Assembly: GCF_013283835.1 (NCBI RefSeq)
Contig: NZ_CP054052.1
Span: 2,976,001 to 3,040,000 of the forward strand
Length of the DNA stretch: 64,000 nucleotides
Reading direction: 5' to 3'
DNA from: Poseidonibacter lekithochrous
Lineage (GTDB): Bacteria; Campylobacterota; Campylobacteria; Campylobacterales; Arcobacteraceae
The position numbers and the translations under genes were made by a program. The notes beneath the pieces were generated by a model. The model made no database searches. It worked only from the letters and a program-made list of their open reading frames with translations, and was not told the DNA's origin. Within the stretch, counting starts at the first letter, position 1. The number at the start of each line of letters is the position of its first letter. Below are positions 32,592-50,088 of this stretch, one piece after another.

Positions 32592-33399
32592 AAGAAGATT
32601 TAGAGTTTTTTATATCAACAGAATAAAAACCATTATTAGATAAAAAGATTTTAACTTCTTGATTAATAAACTTATTTTTAGGTCCTGTAACAATCTCTAA
32701 AATTGCAGGAATATCTTTCTTTTCTTTATCAAACTTCAATTCAAAATATGGAATAAGATTTCCACAAACAGAACGAAATTTCATATCAGATAAATTCTTT
32801 TTAAAAATAAACTTTTCATTCTCTTTATCATCAATAATTATTGGATTATGAATAAGTCTAACTTCTTGTTCTTCTTTAAATAGTTCATTTTTTGATTTAG
32901 CTGATAGGTTATTTATATTAGTAATTATATCTTTACATAAAGTATTAAAATCATTTGAATATATTTGAATATCATTATTCATTTTTTCTAATGGTTTGAG
33001 TATTGTATCAATCTCTTTTTCTTGTTGTGTTTCATCATATAAAACCTCAGTTGTATGAACTAAGTCATTTGTAATAAAATAGTCTTTATTAAACCCAATA
33101 GCAACACCATATCCATCATTAGCATAAGCACGCCATTGACTTAATAGATCATTACCTTGTGAAAAAGATGCTATATATACATTTGGAAGTTCGTTATTGT
33201 ATAGTTTTTCAAAAGCTTCATATATTAAGAAATTATCTTTAGTTCTTACTTCTTCAATCTTTTTAAGAACTTTGTCTTTTATCCAATGTATTTCTTTATA
33301 ATCATTTAGATTATACACTGAACTTAACCAAAGTGTTTTGTTTTGGATTATTGCTCGGAAAGCTTCTACATTACAATAGTGATAGATAATATTTCCCAT
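32584..33399 (-). CDS. DUF2971 family protein
   Basis: A 271-residue cytoplasmic protein matching DUF2971: IIYHYCNVEAFRAIIQNKTLWLSS, then FNLND-like text YNLNDYKE, then YIASFSQGNDLLSQWRAYANDGYGVAIGF at about 75-103, and KEEQEVRLIH near residue 191. These families are patchily distributed and often sit in accessory regions. The N terminus looks loosely like ADP-ribosyltransferase-type folds, but that is only an impression. AGGAG precedes the ATG. It is a single gene between the ClC and chemoreceptor genes. Confidence 0.75.
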   Translation of the reverse strand: MGNIIYHYCNVEAFRAIIQNKTLWLSSVYNLNDYKEIHWIKDKVLKKIEEVRTKDNFLIYEAFEKLYNNELPNVYIASFSQGNDLLSQWRAYANDGYGVAIGFNKDYFITNDLVHTTEVLYDETQQEKEIDTILKPLEKMNNDIQIYSNDFNTLCKDIITNINNLSAKSKNELFKEEQEVRLIHNPIIIDDKENEKFIFKKNLSDMKFRSVCGNLIPYFELKFDKEKKDIPAILEIVTGPKNKFINQEVKIFLSNNGFYSVDIKNSKSSYR

Positions 33400-33447
33400 G
33401 GATAACTCCTAAAGAAAATATTATACTATAAATTGGTTACGTCTGGG

Positions 33448-35319
33448 TTATTTACCCTCAAACTCTTTTTCATCAGTATGTTCTACAACTTTAACTGCAA
33501 TTGAATTAACTTCTCTTGCAACTTTATTTGCTTCACCAGCTGATAATGCATTTTGCTGTGTCACTCTATCTAAGTTATTAACAGTATCATTAATTTGTGC
33601 CATTGCATCAAATTGTTCTTTTGATGATCCTGATACGTCATTAATTAACTCTAATGTATTATGAATATTACTATTTAGTTTTTCATAACCTTCAATCATA
33701 TTATTTGAAATAGCTTTTCCACCATTTGCTTTCTCTGTAGCACTCTCAACAAGCTCTTTAATCTCTTTAGCTGCTTCTGCACTTCTTGAAGCTAGGTTTC
33801 TAACCTCTTGAGCTACTACTGCAAATCCTTTACCCGCTTCTCCTGCTGTTGCTGCTTCAACTGCTGCATTTAGTGATAAAATATTTGTTTGGAAAGCAAT
33901 TTGATCAATAACAGTAATTGAATCTGCAATTGCTTGTGTTTGTTCATTAATCTCATCCATAGATGATGCAGTTTTAGATGCTAAATCTTGACCAATAGAT
34001 ACAGAACTAGATACTTCATTTGCAAAAGAAGTCATCTTTGCAATATTTTGTGAACTATTTTGCATATTAGAAGTAATCTCTTCAATAGCTGCTGCTGTCT
34101 CTTCCAATGAAGCCGCTTGATTGTTAGCAGACTCAGTTAAACTCTCAACATTATTAGATAAGTTTTCAGAGTTATTAGATAATGTTAATCCAATCTTTTT
34201 ATTTTCAATTAACATAGAAGTAATAGCTGTCCCTAAACTGTTCACATCTTCACATAATGCTTTTAAATCTCCATCCATAGTAGATGTATCAATTTTTGAT
34301 CTATAGTCATATTGTGTGTATGTAGATAATACATCCATTGCATTTTTGATGTTATCTTCAATAGAACATAACATATCATTAATTACATCTTTTAATTCAT
34401 TTAAAGATGGATTACTTGAGCTTCCTTCGATTCTTGCATTTAATAGACCTTTTTGAGCCTGTGTTGCACAAGAAATTGTACTATCAACTAAAACTCTATC
34501 TTGTTCTATTCCTTCTTTAATAGTTGAAATACCATTATTAACAGCAATAGCCATTTCTCCTAGTTCATCTTTTGAATTAATTTCAATAAGTTTAACATCA
34601 GAAGTTTCTTTATTTAAATATTTAAAGAAGTTTAATAAACCTGATTGGAACTCATCTAAAGGTTTTTTTATTGAGCTAATTACAGAAAGAATAATTACTA
34701 AAGATAAAATGAAACCAACTATAATTAGAGTATATAAAGTATATAAAGTTTCATCGATTTCTTCTAATGCTTTTTCATAAGCAATATTATTTTCATCAAC
34801 AGCCATTTCATCAATTTTTGTTAAATCTTCATTTAATAGAAGAAATACTTCATCCGTTACAGATAACATAGGTGTTGCCATACCAACATCAACACTTAAC
34901 ATATCAATAGCATCTGCAACTGTTAAGTTGTATTCTTTTAAATTTTTAGAAACAACTTTAATCATTTTTTTTGTTTTAGCATCTAAATATGTAGCAGTTT
35001 CTAATGCTTTCATATCTTTATTCATTTGTATACCAATTTTGGCTAAAATCTCCAATTGCTCATCAATTTGAGACTGCTCATAACCCCCAGCAGCATAACT
35101 AAATACCTTATATAAAACAGAGTTGTATAAATCAACATCAATAAGTAATTTACTACTTGATTTATAAAGTTCAAATTTAACTTCAACTATCTCTTTTAAC
35201 GCAGCTTTATCTGATTTCAAAGCATTGTTTGAAAAGATTGCTAAAATAAATAAAAATATAACTGCTACCGCAGGGGCGATTATAAGTTTACTTCCTATTT
35301 TTATATTGTTTAAAAACAT
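33448..35319 (-). CDS. Methyl-accepting chemotaxis protein
   Basis: A 623-residue inner-membrane chemoreceptor. Transmembrane segments lie at about 10-30 and 191-214, bracketing a helical periplasmic domain of some 160 residues without an obvious Cache or PAS fold. A HAMP region follows, and the cytoplasmic signalling hairpin tip is clear: [19 protein letters not shown] and [19 protein letters not shown]. The C terminus lacks the NWETF-type CheR tether. It is transcribed just after a gene for a periplasmic Cache protein, 105 bases upstream, which may be its binding partner. Confidence 0.92.
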   Translation of the reverse strand: MFLNNIKIGSKLIIAPAVAVIFLFILAIFSNNALKSDKAALKEIVEVKFELYKSSSKLLIDVDLYNSVLYKVFSYAAGGYEQSQIDEQLEILAKIGIQMNKDMKALETATYLDAKTKKMIKVVSKNLKEYNLTVADAIDMLSVDVGMATPMLSVTDEVFLLLNEDLTKIDEMAVDENNIAYEKALEEIDETLYTLYTLIIVGFILSLVIILSVISSIKKPLDEFQSGLLNFFKYLNKETSDVKLIEINSKDELGEMAIAVNNGISTIKEGIEQDRVLVDSTISCATQAQKGLLNARIEGSSSNPSLNELKDVINDMLCSIEDNIKNAMDVLSTYTQYDYRSKIDTSTMDGDLKALCEDVNSLGTAITSMLIENKKIGLTLSNNSENLSNNVESLTESANNQAASLEETAAAIEEITSNMQNSSQNIAKMTSFANEVSSSVSIGQDLASKTASSMDEINEQTQAIADSITVIDQIAFQTNILSLNAAVEAATAGEAGKGFAVVAQEVRNLASRSAEAAKEIKELVESATEKANGGKAISNNMIEGYEKLNSNIHNTLELINDVSGSSKEQFDAMAQINDTVNNLDRVTQQNALSAGEANKVAREVNSIAVKVVEHTDEKEFEGK

Positions 35320-35424
35320 CTGCTTTCCTAATTTAGATTTCCAAGAATTATAAAAAAAATAAAAATACCTTTTTGTATTCTTATTTTTTCTATAAATAAC
35401 CCCAAAGGGATTATTTATTTGATG

Positions 35425-35871
35425 CTATTGTTTATAATAACCAGCACCAATTAGTTGATTTTCACCAACTCCAATTACATATGAAGATTTAGGTGTTTGT
35501 TTTTTTGTAGTAGGATGTGCCCATACATAATCAACCCAACCAGAACCATCAGCTTTTACTTTATCAATAAAGTTTTTGAATAATTGATTACCAGCTTTAT
35601 CTTTGTATCTATATAAGTTTTTACCAGCAATTGGTTTTTTAGGATGAGCAGTAATTACTCCATCAAAATCTGTAGCAAAAATGTATAGATCGCCCTTATC
35701 AAACATTCCATCTTTTTTACCCATTTCTTCAATACATTTAGAAACACCAACTTCTTTACAATAAGTCGCACCTTTTTCTACATGTGATTTAACTTCGTCT
35801 GCTGTTAATGCAAAAGCGTAAGTTGTACCACCTAATAATAATGCTGCTCCCAATTTAATTAATCTGCTCAT
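35425..35871 (-). CDS. Periplasmic single-Cache-domain protein
   Basis: A 148-residue exported protein (signal peptide ending near AFA, residues 18-21) that consists of little more than one Cache (sCache_2-like) sensory domain: DKGDLYIFATDFDGVITAHPKK, GKNLYRYKDKAGNQLFKNFI, WVDYVWAHPTTKKQTPKSSYV and GAGYY. It has two cysteines, C38 and C46, probably a disulfide. Such domains are usually built into chemoreceptors or kinases; here it is free in the periplasm. It precedes a chemoreceptor that lacks its own Cache domain, so the pair may sense a small carboxylate together. Confidence 0.85.
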   Translation of the reverse strand: MSRLIKLGAALLLGGTTYAFALTADEVKSHVEKGATYCKEVGVSKCIEEMGKKDGMFDKGDLYIFATDFDGVITAHPKKPIAGKNLYRYKDKAGNQLFKNFIDKVKADGSGWVDYVWAHPTTKKQTPKSSYVIGVGENQLIGAGYYKQ

Positions 35872-36213
35872 CTGCTCTCCTTAATATTTAGTATTAAATA
35901 TTTGCATAAATAATATTAATCTGTTCTTAAGCTAATGCGTTATTTTAAGTGTTTTAAGTCTGTTATTTCCATCTTTTGGCATTTTTTTAAAAAGTCCCAT
36001 AAAATGCTATCTTTGTGCTATTTTTCAAGATATTTTTAATAATTTTAAATGGTGTTATATAAAATTATTATATAAATTTCTAAATTATAATATTGAAATG
36101 ATGTATAAATATAGGAGTTTTTGATAATATATAAATTATTTTTTAATCTTTTTATAGAGTACTAATGAGTAAAAAAAGAGAGATTTCAAGTATAAACTTA
36201 AGAAGAAATCTTC
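35872..36213. other. Intergenic region between Cache and YciI genes
   Basis: A 342-base gap with no supported gene. The left part should hold the promoter of the Cache-chemoreceptor genes, behind an AAGGAGAG ribosome site, but no clear sigma54 or sigma28 box was found. An AT-only dyad TTATATAA-N5-TTATATAA lies at about 36055-36075. The right end holds the hairpin of the YciI gene. Confidence 0.5.
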
Positions 36214-36218
36214 TTAAG
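36197..36218 (-). terminator. Palindrome at the yciI stop codon
   Basis: CTTAAGAAGA and TCTTCTTAAG form a perfect 22-base palindrome that includes the stop codon of the YciI gene. On the minus strand TTTATACTT follows, a poor U tract. An alternative stem AGATTTC/GAAATCT overlaps it. Confidence 0.45.
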
Positions 36219-36501
36219 CTTTTGGCATAACCTTAACAGGAACAATTTGAATTTCATCCATATTCCAAACACCTGCTTTTACATATGCTTCATTTTCTAA
36301 CCATGTCTTAAAATCTTCATCGTTATCAAAATTTGTAACTACTGATGAACCAACCATTTGATCTTCTTCAATCATTGCACAAGCACTGATAATTTTACCC
36401 TCAGCCATTAATTTTTGAGTACCTTCAACATGTGCTGGTCTAGCTTCCATTCTTTTATCTAAAGCATTATCATTATCATAAGCGATTACTAAATATTGCA
36501 T
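36214..36501 (-). CDS. YciI family protein
   Basis: A 95-residue protein with the YciI ferredoxin-like fold: MQYLVIAYD at the start, the RPAHVEGTQKLMAEGKIISA segment holding the conserved histidine (H24), and GVWNMDEIQIVPV at the end. The conserved His-Asp dyad of the family suggests a small-molecule enzyme, but no reaction is established. AAAGGAAG precedes the ATG. It is the last of three leftward genes behind rpoC (membrane protein, EAL protein, YciI). Confidence 0.85.
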   Translation of the reverse strand: MQYLVIAYDNDNALDKRMEARPAHVEGTQKLMAEGKIISACAMIEEDQMVGSSVVTNFDNDEDFKTWLENEAYVKAGVWNMDEIQIVPVKVMPKA

Positions 36502-36562
36502 AAACTTCCTTTTTATTTTGATTCTAACATTTTAACAAAATAATTGTGTGAGAAAATTAAAA

Positions 36563-37270
36563 TTATACAATTCGAACATAATCATTAAAGTAATAGCCTT
36601 GAATATAATCACAATTTAGATTCTGAACTAATTCTAGGTCTTCTTTTGTCTCAATACCCTCTATTATTGATTTTTGTTTATTTAGGCGTATAGTTCTTAA
36701 TATACCTTCTAAATATGGTAAATAGTTTTTATTTTTACGAATTTGTTGAATGAATGATTTATCTATTTTTATATATTTACATTTATTCATTATAAAAAAA
36801 GAAAACATTGAACCATCTTGTGCAAAATCATCTAATGCAGCATCAATATTCTTATCAACCAACCAAGTAGAAAAGTCTTTCATAATTGTGGCAGAAGTTT
36901 CGTCATCACTACCATTTTCCGTTATTTCAACAACAAGTTTATCTTTATATTCAATCAGAAACTTTTCCCAATATTTTTTTTGGTCATCAGTTACAACAAT
37001 ATCTGCATCAAAGTTAACAAATAATTTATGTCTAAAATCATAATTTTCAATTTGTAGTTGTTTATTTCTTTTTTCTAATTCAAAAAAAAGTTTATTATTA
37101 TGGTGTAGTTTTCTGAAGATTTCTTCTGTACTTATAGTGTCATTGTTAATATCAAATTTTGATAAAGCTTCATAAGCAAAAATAGCCAAACTATTTTTCT
37201 CTAAAATAGGTTCATACTTTGTATAATATTTTGATTCTATAATTAATTGTTTAAATTCTTTACTAGTCAT
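36563..37270 (-). CDS. Stand-alone EAL-domain protein (cyclic-di-GMP phosphodiesterase candidate)
   Basis: A 235-residue cytoplasmic protein consisting of one EAL domain. The metal and catalytic positions are largely intact: E34-A-L, N86 in VNFD, E115/E118 in EITE, D147-D148, K171 in KIDKS, E204 in IIEGIE and Q224 in QGYYF. The loop after DD is altered (DDFAQDGS instead of DDFGTGYS), which can affect dimer coupling. There is no sensory or GGDEF domain. It could degrade cyclic-di-GMP or bind it. It follows a small membrane-protein gene by 58 bases. Confidence 0.85.
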   Translation of the reverse strand: MTSKEFKQLIIESKYYTKYEPILEKNSLAIFAYEALSKFDINNDTISTEEIFRKLHHNNKLFFELEKRNKQLQIENYDFRHKLFVNFDADIVVTDDQKKYWEKFLIEYKDKLVVEITENGSDDETSATIMKDFSTWLVDKNIDAALDDFAQDGSMFSFFIMNKCKYIKIDKSFIQQIRKNKNYLPYLEGILRTIRLNKQKSIIEGIETKEDLELVQNLNCDYIQGYYFNDYVRIV

Positions 37271-37328
37271 AGAAGAATAGTAACAAAATAAACTTAATAT
37301 TAATTGATAATGAATATTAGAATTAGTA

Positions 37329-37715
37329 CTATATTAATCCAACTGCGAATATGTAACTAAGTGGGTATATAAGTACATTCATATATCTAAATATTGGCGT
37401 CATTTTAACATTAATAGGCATTACATCATAAAGTTCAGAACCTAAAGATAATTTTTTCATCATAGTTAATTTAAATGCAATATCAATAAATTTAATAATG
37501 ATAATAGAACTCATCCAAAAAGAAAAATTACTTAAATAATATGAAATAAAAATAGTATAAAAAAATGAAAGATGCAAAGTAAAATATAAAAAGATATTTT
37601 TTGAGTACATATAAAAGTTATTTGTTAATAAACCATGTAAAGTATCAGACTTTTGCCAATATGATTCTAGGAATTCAACAAGTATAAAAATAATTAGTAG
37701 GGAAATTAAATCCAT
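37329..37715 (-). CDS. Small integral membrane protein, unknown
   Basis: A 128-residue protein that I do not recognise, with three or four hydrophobic segments (about 3-16, 39-62, 64-82, 107-127) and few charged residues. The ATG has no good ribosome site, so the start is uncertain. It lies between the rpoC terminator and the EAL-domain gene and could be its membrane partner. Confidence 0.6.
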   Translation of the reverse strand: MDLISLLIIFILVEFLESYWQKSDTLHGLLTNNFYMYSKNIFLYFTLHLSFFYTIFISYYLSNFSFWMSSIIIIKFIDIAFKLTMMKKLSLGSELYDVMPINVKMTPIFRYMNVLIYPLSYIFAVGLI

Positions 37716-37721
37716 GTAGTT

Positions 37722-46454
<8,733 letters not shown>

Positions 46455-46547
46455 TTAGCTTTTATTATAAAGCACAAAAGCATCCCTAAAGGATAGGGTT
46501 AAAATTTTGGGTAAATTCTAACCTTAGCCTTCAAAGATGCTAATCTT

Positions 46548-46571
46548 TACACAAGGCCGTCGCCTTGTGTA
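46548..46571 (-). promoter_or_regulatory. Strong stem-loop in the rplL-rpoB spacer
   Basis: TACACAAGGC pairs with GCCTTGTGTA (10 bp, 4-base loop, GC-rich for this genome) without any following U run. A smaller stem, CCCTA/TAGGG, follows closer to rpoB. A minus-strand TATAAT also sits at the rplL stop (about 46595-46602) and might be a secondary promoter. In E. coli this spacer holds an RNase III site; a similar role is inferred here. Confidence 0.5.
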
Positions 46572-46594
46572 CGTTTAAAAGTGAGATGGGAGAA

Positions 46595-46966
46595 TTATAC
46601 TAATTCTACAGTTGCTCCAGCACCTTCTAAGTCAGCTTTTGCAGCTTCAGCGTCGTCTTTAGAAATTCCTTCTTTAACAACAGCTCCAGCTTCTTCAGCC
46701 ATACCTTTAGCTTCTTTTAATCCAAGACCTGTTAACGCTCTAATTACTTTAATTACGTTAATTTTCTTAGCACCAGCATCTTTTAATACTACGTTGAATT
46801 CTGTTTGCTCTTCAGCAGCTTCAACAGCTCCACCAGCAGCACCAGCTACAGCAACAGGCTGTGCAGATACTCCAAATTTTTCTTCGAATTCTTTTACTAA
46901 TTCAGAAAGCTCTAATACAGATAAGTTAGAGATGTATTCTAATACGTCTTCTTTAGAAATTGCCAT
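46595..46966 (-). CDS. rplL: 50S ribosomal protein L7/L12
   Basis: The 123-residue stalk protein that recruits translation GTPases. It has the N-terminal dimerisation part ([24 protein letters not shown]), an alanine-rich hinge (about 38-55) and the conserved C-terminal domain [20 protein letters not shown]. It follows rplJ by about 60 bases. Confidence 0.98.
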   Translation of the reverse strand: MAISKEDVLEYISNLSVLELSELVKEFEEKFGVSAQPVAVAGAAGGAVEAAEEQTEFNVVLKDAGAKKINVIKVIRALTGLGLKEAKGMAEEAGAVVKEGISKDDAEAAKADLEGAGATVELV

Positions 46967-47026
46967 TTCATTTTTCCTTAATTTTTATTATTTTATTTTA
47001 ATTATTTGTTAACTGCTTAATATGTA

Positions 47027-47515
47027 TTAAGCTGCCTCTTCTTCTTTTTTCTTGCTAAGTGCATCAAGTCCAATTGTAAAGTTTTGAACTGGAGCCATCC
47101 ATGTAGCAGCAAGCATACCAAGAAGTTCTTCTCTAGATGGTAATTTAGCGAACGCATTAACTCTAGCAATATCAGAAATTTCACCTTCGATGATACCTGA
47201 TTTGATTTCAAATTTATCTTTGTTTGCCATTGCGAATTTATCAGCAACTTTACAAGCAGAAATTTGATCATCAGACCATAAGAAAATATTAGTTCCAGAT
47301 AATTCAATATCACCTAATTCAGCATTTCTTACAGCAACTGTAACTAATGTGTTTTTAGCAACTTGAACTTTGGCACCATTTTCTCTAGCATCGTTTCTTA
47401 AAGTTTCTAATTCTTTATGAGTAAGTCCTTTATAATCACAAACTACGATAGCTTGAGACTCTTTGAATTCACCTGTTAAAAAATCAACTACTTCAGATTT
47501 TTGTTGTTTAGTCAT
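47027..47515 (-). CDS. rplJ: 50S ribosomal protein L10
   Basis: The 162-residue base of the ribosomal stalk, which holds L7/L12 dimers. It has the family N terminus (KSEVVDFLTGEFKESQAIVVCDYKGLTHKELETLR) and KVQVAKNTLVTVA, and ends in the helical L12-binding arm (FTIGLDALSKKKEEE). It is preceded by a typical L10 leader RNA, which points to feedback control by L10(L12)4. Confidence 0.98.
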   Translation of the reverse strand: MTKQQKSEVVDFLTGEFKESQAIVVCDYKGLTHKELETLRNDARENGAKVQVAKNTLVTVAVRNAELGDIELSGTNIFLWSDDQISACKVADKFAMANKDKFEIKSGIIEGEISDIARVNAFAKLPSREELLGMLAATWMAPVQNFTIGLDALSKKKEEEAA

Positions 47516-47539
47516 TTATATATCTCCTTCCAAAACATC

Positions 47540-47600
47540 CAACTTCAGCAGGTCTTACAAAATACAGGAGTATGTATTTTACCGGCTATCTTCAGTTTTT
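47540..47600 (-). ncRNA. Ribosomal protein L10 leader
   Basis: Upstream of rplJ on the minus strand, GAAGATAGCCGGT faces GACCTGCTGAAG across a closed stem AAAATACA/TGTATTTT. This matches the general L10-leader layout (AAGAnAGCnGGU ... CCUGCnGA), where L10 binds and represses rplJL translation. The match is by eye; a covariance search with the L10_leader model would settle it. Confidence 0.65.
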
Positions 47601-47625
47601 AATGTAGTGCTTTGAACACTCAAAC

Positions 47626-47649
47626 GTGAAGATATAAAAATATCTTCAC
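47626..47649 (-). promoter_or_regulatory. Stem-loop in the rplA-rplJ spacer
   Basis: GTGAAGATAT and ATATCTTCAC form a perfect 10-bp stem with a 4-base loop, 27 bases after the rplA stop. Only three Ts follow on the minus strand, so termination should be weak. It lies just before the L10 leader. Confidence 0.45.
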
Positions 47650-47675
47650 TATTGAATGTTAAATAGGCTATAAGC

Positions 47676-48374
47676 TTATTTAATGTCCATTAATTCTGAT
47701 GTATCAACATTAACAGATGGTGACATAGTTAATGAGAATGCAGCGTTAGCGATATATCTACCTTTAGCAGATGAAGGCTTCGCTTTATTAATAGCAGCAA
47801 TGAAAGATTCTATATTTTCTTTAATCGCTTCTTCAGAGAATGACACTTTACCAACTGCAGCTTGCATGTTACCTTTTTTATCAACTCTATATGCAACTTG
47901 ACCACCTTTAGCATCATTAACAGCTTTAGTTACGTCCATAGTTACAGTACCAGTTTTAGGGTTAGGCATTAAACCTTTTGGTCCTAAGATTCTACCTAGT
48001 TTACCAACTAATCCCATACAATCAGGAGTTGCAATTAATACGTCAAAGTTGATTTCTCCACCTTGAACAGCTTCAACTAAATCATCATTTCCAACGATAT
48101 CTGCACCAGCTGCTTTAGCTTCATCAACTTTAGCACCTTTAGCGAAAACTGCAACTCTTACAGTTTTACCAGTTCCGTTTGGAAGTACAACTGCACCTCT
48201 AATCATTTGATCTGCATGTCTTGGGTCAACGTTTAAGTTTAAAGAAACTTCAACTGACTCGTCGAATTTAGCAGATGCTAAGTTTTTAACTAAACTACAA
48301 GCTTCAGCGAAAGAGTAATCTCTTTCTTCAATTTTTTCTGATAAAGCTTTATATCTTTTTGAAATTTTTGCCAT
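47676..48374 (-). CDS. rplA: 50S ribosomal protein L1
   Basis: The 232-residue L1 stalk protein. It shows [24 protein letters not shown], the [23 protein letters not shown] signature and the C-terminal [18 protein letters not shown] segment. L1 also acts as a translational repressor of the L11 operon in many bacteria. It follows rplK across an 80-base spacer with a hairpin. Confidence 0.98.
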   Translation of the reverse strand: MAKISKRYKALSEKIEERDYSFAEACSLVKNLASAKFDESVEVSLNLNVDPRHADQMIRGAVVLPNGTGKTVRVAVFAKGAKVDEAKAAGADIVGNDDLVEAVQGGEINFDVLIATPDCMGLVGKLGRILGPKGLMPNPKTGTVTMDVTKAVNDAKGGQVAYRVDKKGNMQAAVGKVSFSEEAIKENIESFIAAINKAKPSSAKGRYIANAAFSLTMSPSVNVDTSELMDIK

Positions 48375-48404
48375 TTTGTTCTCCGCAATGAATTATTTTT
48401 TTGC

Positions 48405-48429
48405 TACCGCCATTTCAAGTCTGGCGGTA
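48405..48429 (-). promoter_or_regulatory. Stem-loop in the rplK-rplA spacer
   Basis: TACCGCC and GGCGGTA form a 7-bp GC-rich stem with an 11-base loop, 30 bases before rplA. No U run follows. It could be a processing site or a protein-binding site, but I cannot identify an L1 target in it. Confidence 0.4.
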
Positions 48430-48453
48430 AGACCTATTTTACTAATTAGAATA

Positions 48454-48879
48454 TTATAATTCTGTAGTAATTCCCATTGATCTAGCTGAACCAGCAACAA
48501 TTTTTGCAGCTTGTTCTTTATCGTTTGTATTTAAATCAGCGATTTTCATTTCAACGATTTCTAAAACTTGCTCTTTAGTTAAAGAAGCAATTTTATTTTT
48601 TAAAGGATTATCAGAACCTTTTTTGATTCCAGCAGCCTTCTTAATTAAGTCAGTCATTGGTGGTTGTTTTAAAACAAATGTAAAACTTTTGTCTGAATAA
48701 ACAGTAATTTCTACAGGGATGTTAAATCCACTTTTATCTTTAGTTTTTTCATTGAATGCTTTACAGAATTCCATGATATTGATACCTCTTTGACCTAATG
48801 CAGGTCCAACAGGTGGTGATGGGTTTGCAGCACCAGCAGGGATTTGTAATTTAAGTATTCCAGTTACTTTTTTAGCCAT
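48454..48879 (-). CDS. rplK: 50S ribosomal protein L11
   Basis: The 141-residue L11 protein of the GTPase-associated centre. The proline-rich N terminus [28 protein letters not shown] and the C-terminal ARSMGI are diagnostic. It is followed by rplA and preceded by nusG across a spacer with a long hairpin. Confidence 0.98.
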   Translation of the reverse strand: MAKKVTGILKLQIPAGAANPSPPVGPALGQRGINIMEFCKAFNEKTKDKSGFNIPVEITVYSDKSFTFVLKQPPMTDLIKKAAGIKKGSDNPLKNKIASLTKEQVLEIVEMKIADLNTNDKEQAAKIVAGSARSMGITTEL

Positions 48880-48916
48880 GCTAATTATCCTTTTATTTTT
48901 TAATTTGTTAATGATT

Positions 48917-48972
48917 TAGGCATTAGGCAAGAAAACTATAATGAAGAAGCAAGTTTTTTTGCCTAATGCCTA
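48917..48972 (-). promoter_or_regulatory. Long inverted repeat in the nusG-rplK spacer
   Basis: TAGGCATTAGGCAA and TTGCCTAATGCCTA are a perfect 14-bp inverted repeat enclosing 28 bases, which can pair further (AAAACT/AGTTTT). It fills most of the 104-base spacer and has no U tract after it on the minus strand. Its strength suggests an RNase-III-type processing site or an operon-splitting element. Confidence 0.55.
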
Positions 48973-48983
48973 GAAAGTGAAAT

Positions 48984-49511
48984 TTATACTACTCTTTCTA
49001 CTTGAGAGTATGAAATTTCAACTGGTGTATTTCTACCGAAAATAGAAACATTTAATTTTAATATTCCTGAAGCCATATCGAAGTCTTCCACAACACCATT
49101 AAAGTTTGCAAATGGACCTTCGTTTATTCTAACCATTTCACCTTCATCAAATGAAACTTTTGGTTTAGCAGCAGCTCTATTTTCAACTTTGTCTAAAATA
49201 GCTTTAATATCTCTGTCAGATAATGGAGTAGGTTTTTTAGATTCACCAATGAATCTACCAACTCTTGGCATTGATTGAATTCTATGCCATAATGCAGTAT
49301 CTAGATCAATCTTAGCAAATGCGTAAGCTGGGTATAAAGGTCTCTCTACGATTGACTTTTTACCTTTTTTAATCTCAATTAAATCTTCAGTTGGAACTAA
49401 TACTTCTGAAATTTTACCATCAGCCATTTCTTCTGCTAGTTGAAGAAGAGCTCTTTTAACAGACAACTCACTCCCAGAGTAAGTTTGAATTGCATACCAA
49501 TTTTGTGCCAT
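48984..49511 (-). CDS. nusG: Transcription antitermination factor NusG
   Basis: The 175-residue NusG links RNA polymerase to the ribosome and Rho. It has the NGN domain (WYAIQTYSGSELSVKRAL ... RPLYPAYAFAKIDLD) and a C-terminal KOW domain (EGEMVRINEGPFANFNGVVEDFD). It lies 12 bases after secE, the usual pairing. Confidence 0.97.
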   Translation of the reverse strand: MAQNWYAIQTYSGSELSVKRALLQLAEEMADGKISEVLVPTEDLIEIKKGKKSIVERPLYPAYAFAKIDLDTALWHRIQSMPRVGRFIGESKKPTPLSDRDIKAILDKVENRAAAKPKVSFDEGEMVRINEGPFANFNGVVEDFDMASGILKLNVSIFGRNTPVEISYSQVERVV

Positions 49512-49523
49512 TATATATTATCC

Positions 49524-49706
49524 TTAGTTCATTACAGAAGATAAGCTTAAAGACATAACTGCGTCAATCAGTGCTAAGAATAGTGATATTACAGTCACTA
49601 CGATAAATACAGATAAATATGCAGATCTAATTTGTTCTTTTATAGGAAAAATTACTTTAAATAACTCTTCTTTAGCATTTTTATAATAAGTTTTTAATTT
49701 GTTCAC
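49524..49706 (-). CDS. secE: Preprotein translocase subunit SecE
   Basis: A 60-residue single-span SecE that clamps the SecYEG channel. The amphipathic part LKTYYKNAKEELFKVIFPIKEQ is followed by one membrane helix (about 28-50). The start is placed at GTG 49706, because GGAG lies six bases ahead and the product then begins at the family's usual point. An in-frame TTG at 49718 overlaps that GGAG and is rejected. Confidence 0.93.
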   Translation of the reverse strand: MNKLKTYYKNAKEELFKVIFPIKEQIRSAYLSVFIVVTVISLFLALIDAVMSLSLSSVMN

Positions 49707-49786
49707 AATTGACTCCAAGTATAAATGAAAATAAGCTTGTAAATTCTTTTAAAAACAGTCTATACTACTTTTAAAAAAATTTATAG

Positions 49787-49862
49787 TGGCAGGCCAGGAG
49801 GGACTCGAACCCACAGCCGTCGGATTTGGAATCCGGCGCTCTACCATTGGAGCTACTGACCT
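49787..49862 (-). tRNA. trnW: tRNA-Trp (CCA)
   Basis: A 76-base cloverleaf: acceptor AGGTCAG/CTGGCCT, D arm GCTC...GAGC, anticodon loop with CCA in GATTCCAAATC, T loop TTCGAGT, discriminator G and an encoded CCA. It sits between secE and rpmG in the operon. Confidence 0.95.
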
Positions 49863-49907
49863 GCTTGAAAAGAAGGCCTGCTAGATGCAGACCTTTAAAT
49901 TAAAGTC

Positions 49908-50078
49908 TTACGACTTTAATTTTACTTCTTTATGAGAAGTATGTTTTTTTAATCTAGGACTATATTTCTTAGTCTCAAACTTTTCAGTATGAGTCTTAGG
50001 GTTTTTAGTCGTAGTGTAGTTAATATCACCACACTCTTGACATTTTAATCCGATTTTAATTCTATTACCGTTTGCCAT
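49908..50078 (-). CDS. rpmG: 50S ribosomal protein L33
   Basis: A 56-residue ribosomal protein whose translation begins [19 protein letters not shown] and continues [21 protein letters not shown], the usual L33 sequence. It keeps the first CxxC zinc pair (C13, C16) but lacks the second, so it is a partly zinc-independent form. It begins 10 bases after the tuf stop, in the usual tuf-rpmG-trnW-secE order. Confidence 0.95.
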   Translation of the reverse strand: MANGNRIKIGLKCQECGDINYTTTKNPKTHTEKFETKKYSPRLKKHTSHKEVKLKS

Positions 50079-50088
50079 CTAAAATTCC

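Noticed and set aside
36165-36230. A 21-codon reading frame on the plus strand, beginning MSKKREISS and ending in an RRNLLKLLA string that resembles a Tat signal remnant
   Set aside because: No ribosome site; the Tat-like part is just the translation of the palindrome at the yciI stop codon, so chance is the better explanation.
46581-47012. A 143-codon plus-strand reading frame opposite rplL
   Set aside because: Antisense to a clear ribosomal protein gene; its low-complexity A/S/P-rich text reflects the alanine-rich L7/L12 codons.
49707-49718. TTG start for secE
   Set aside because: It overlaps the GGAG that serves the GTG at 49706.
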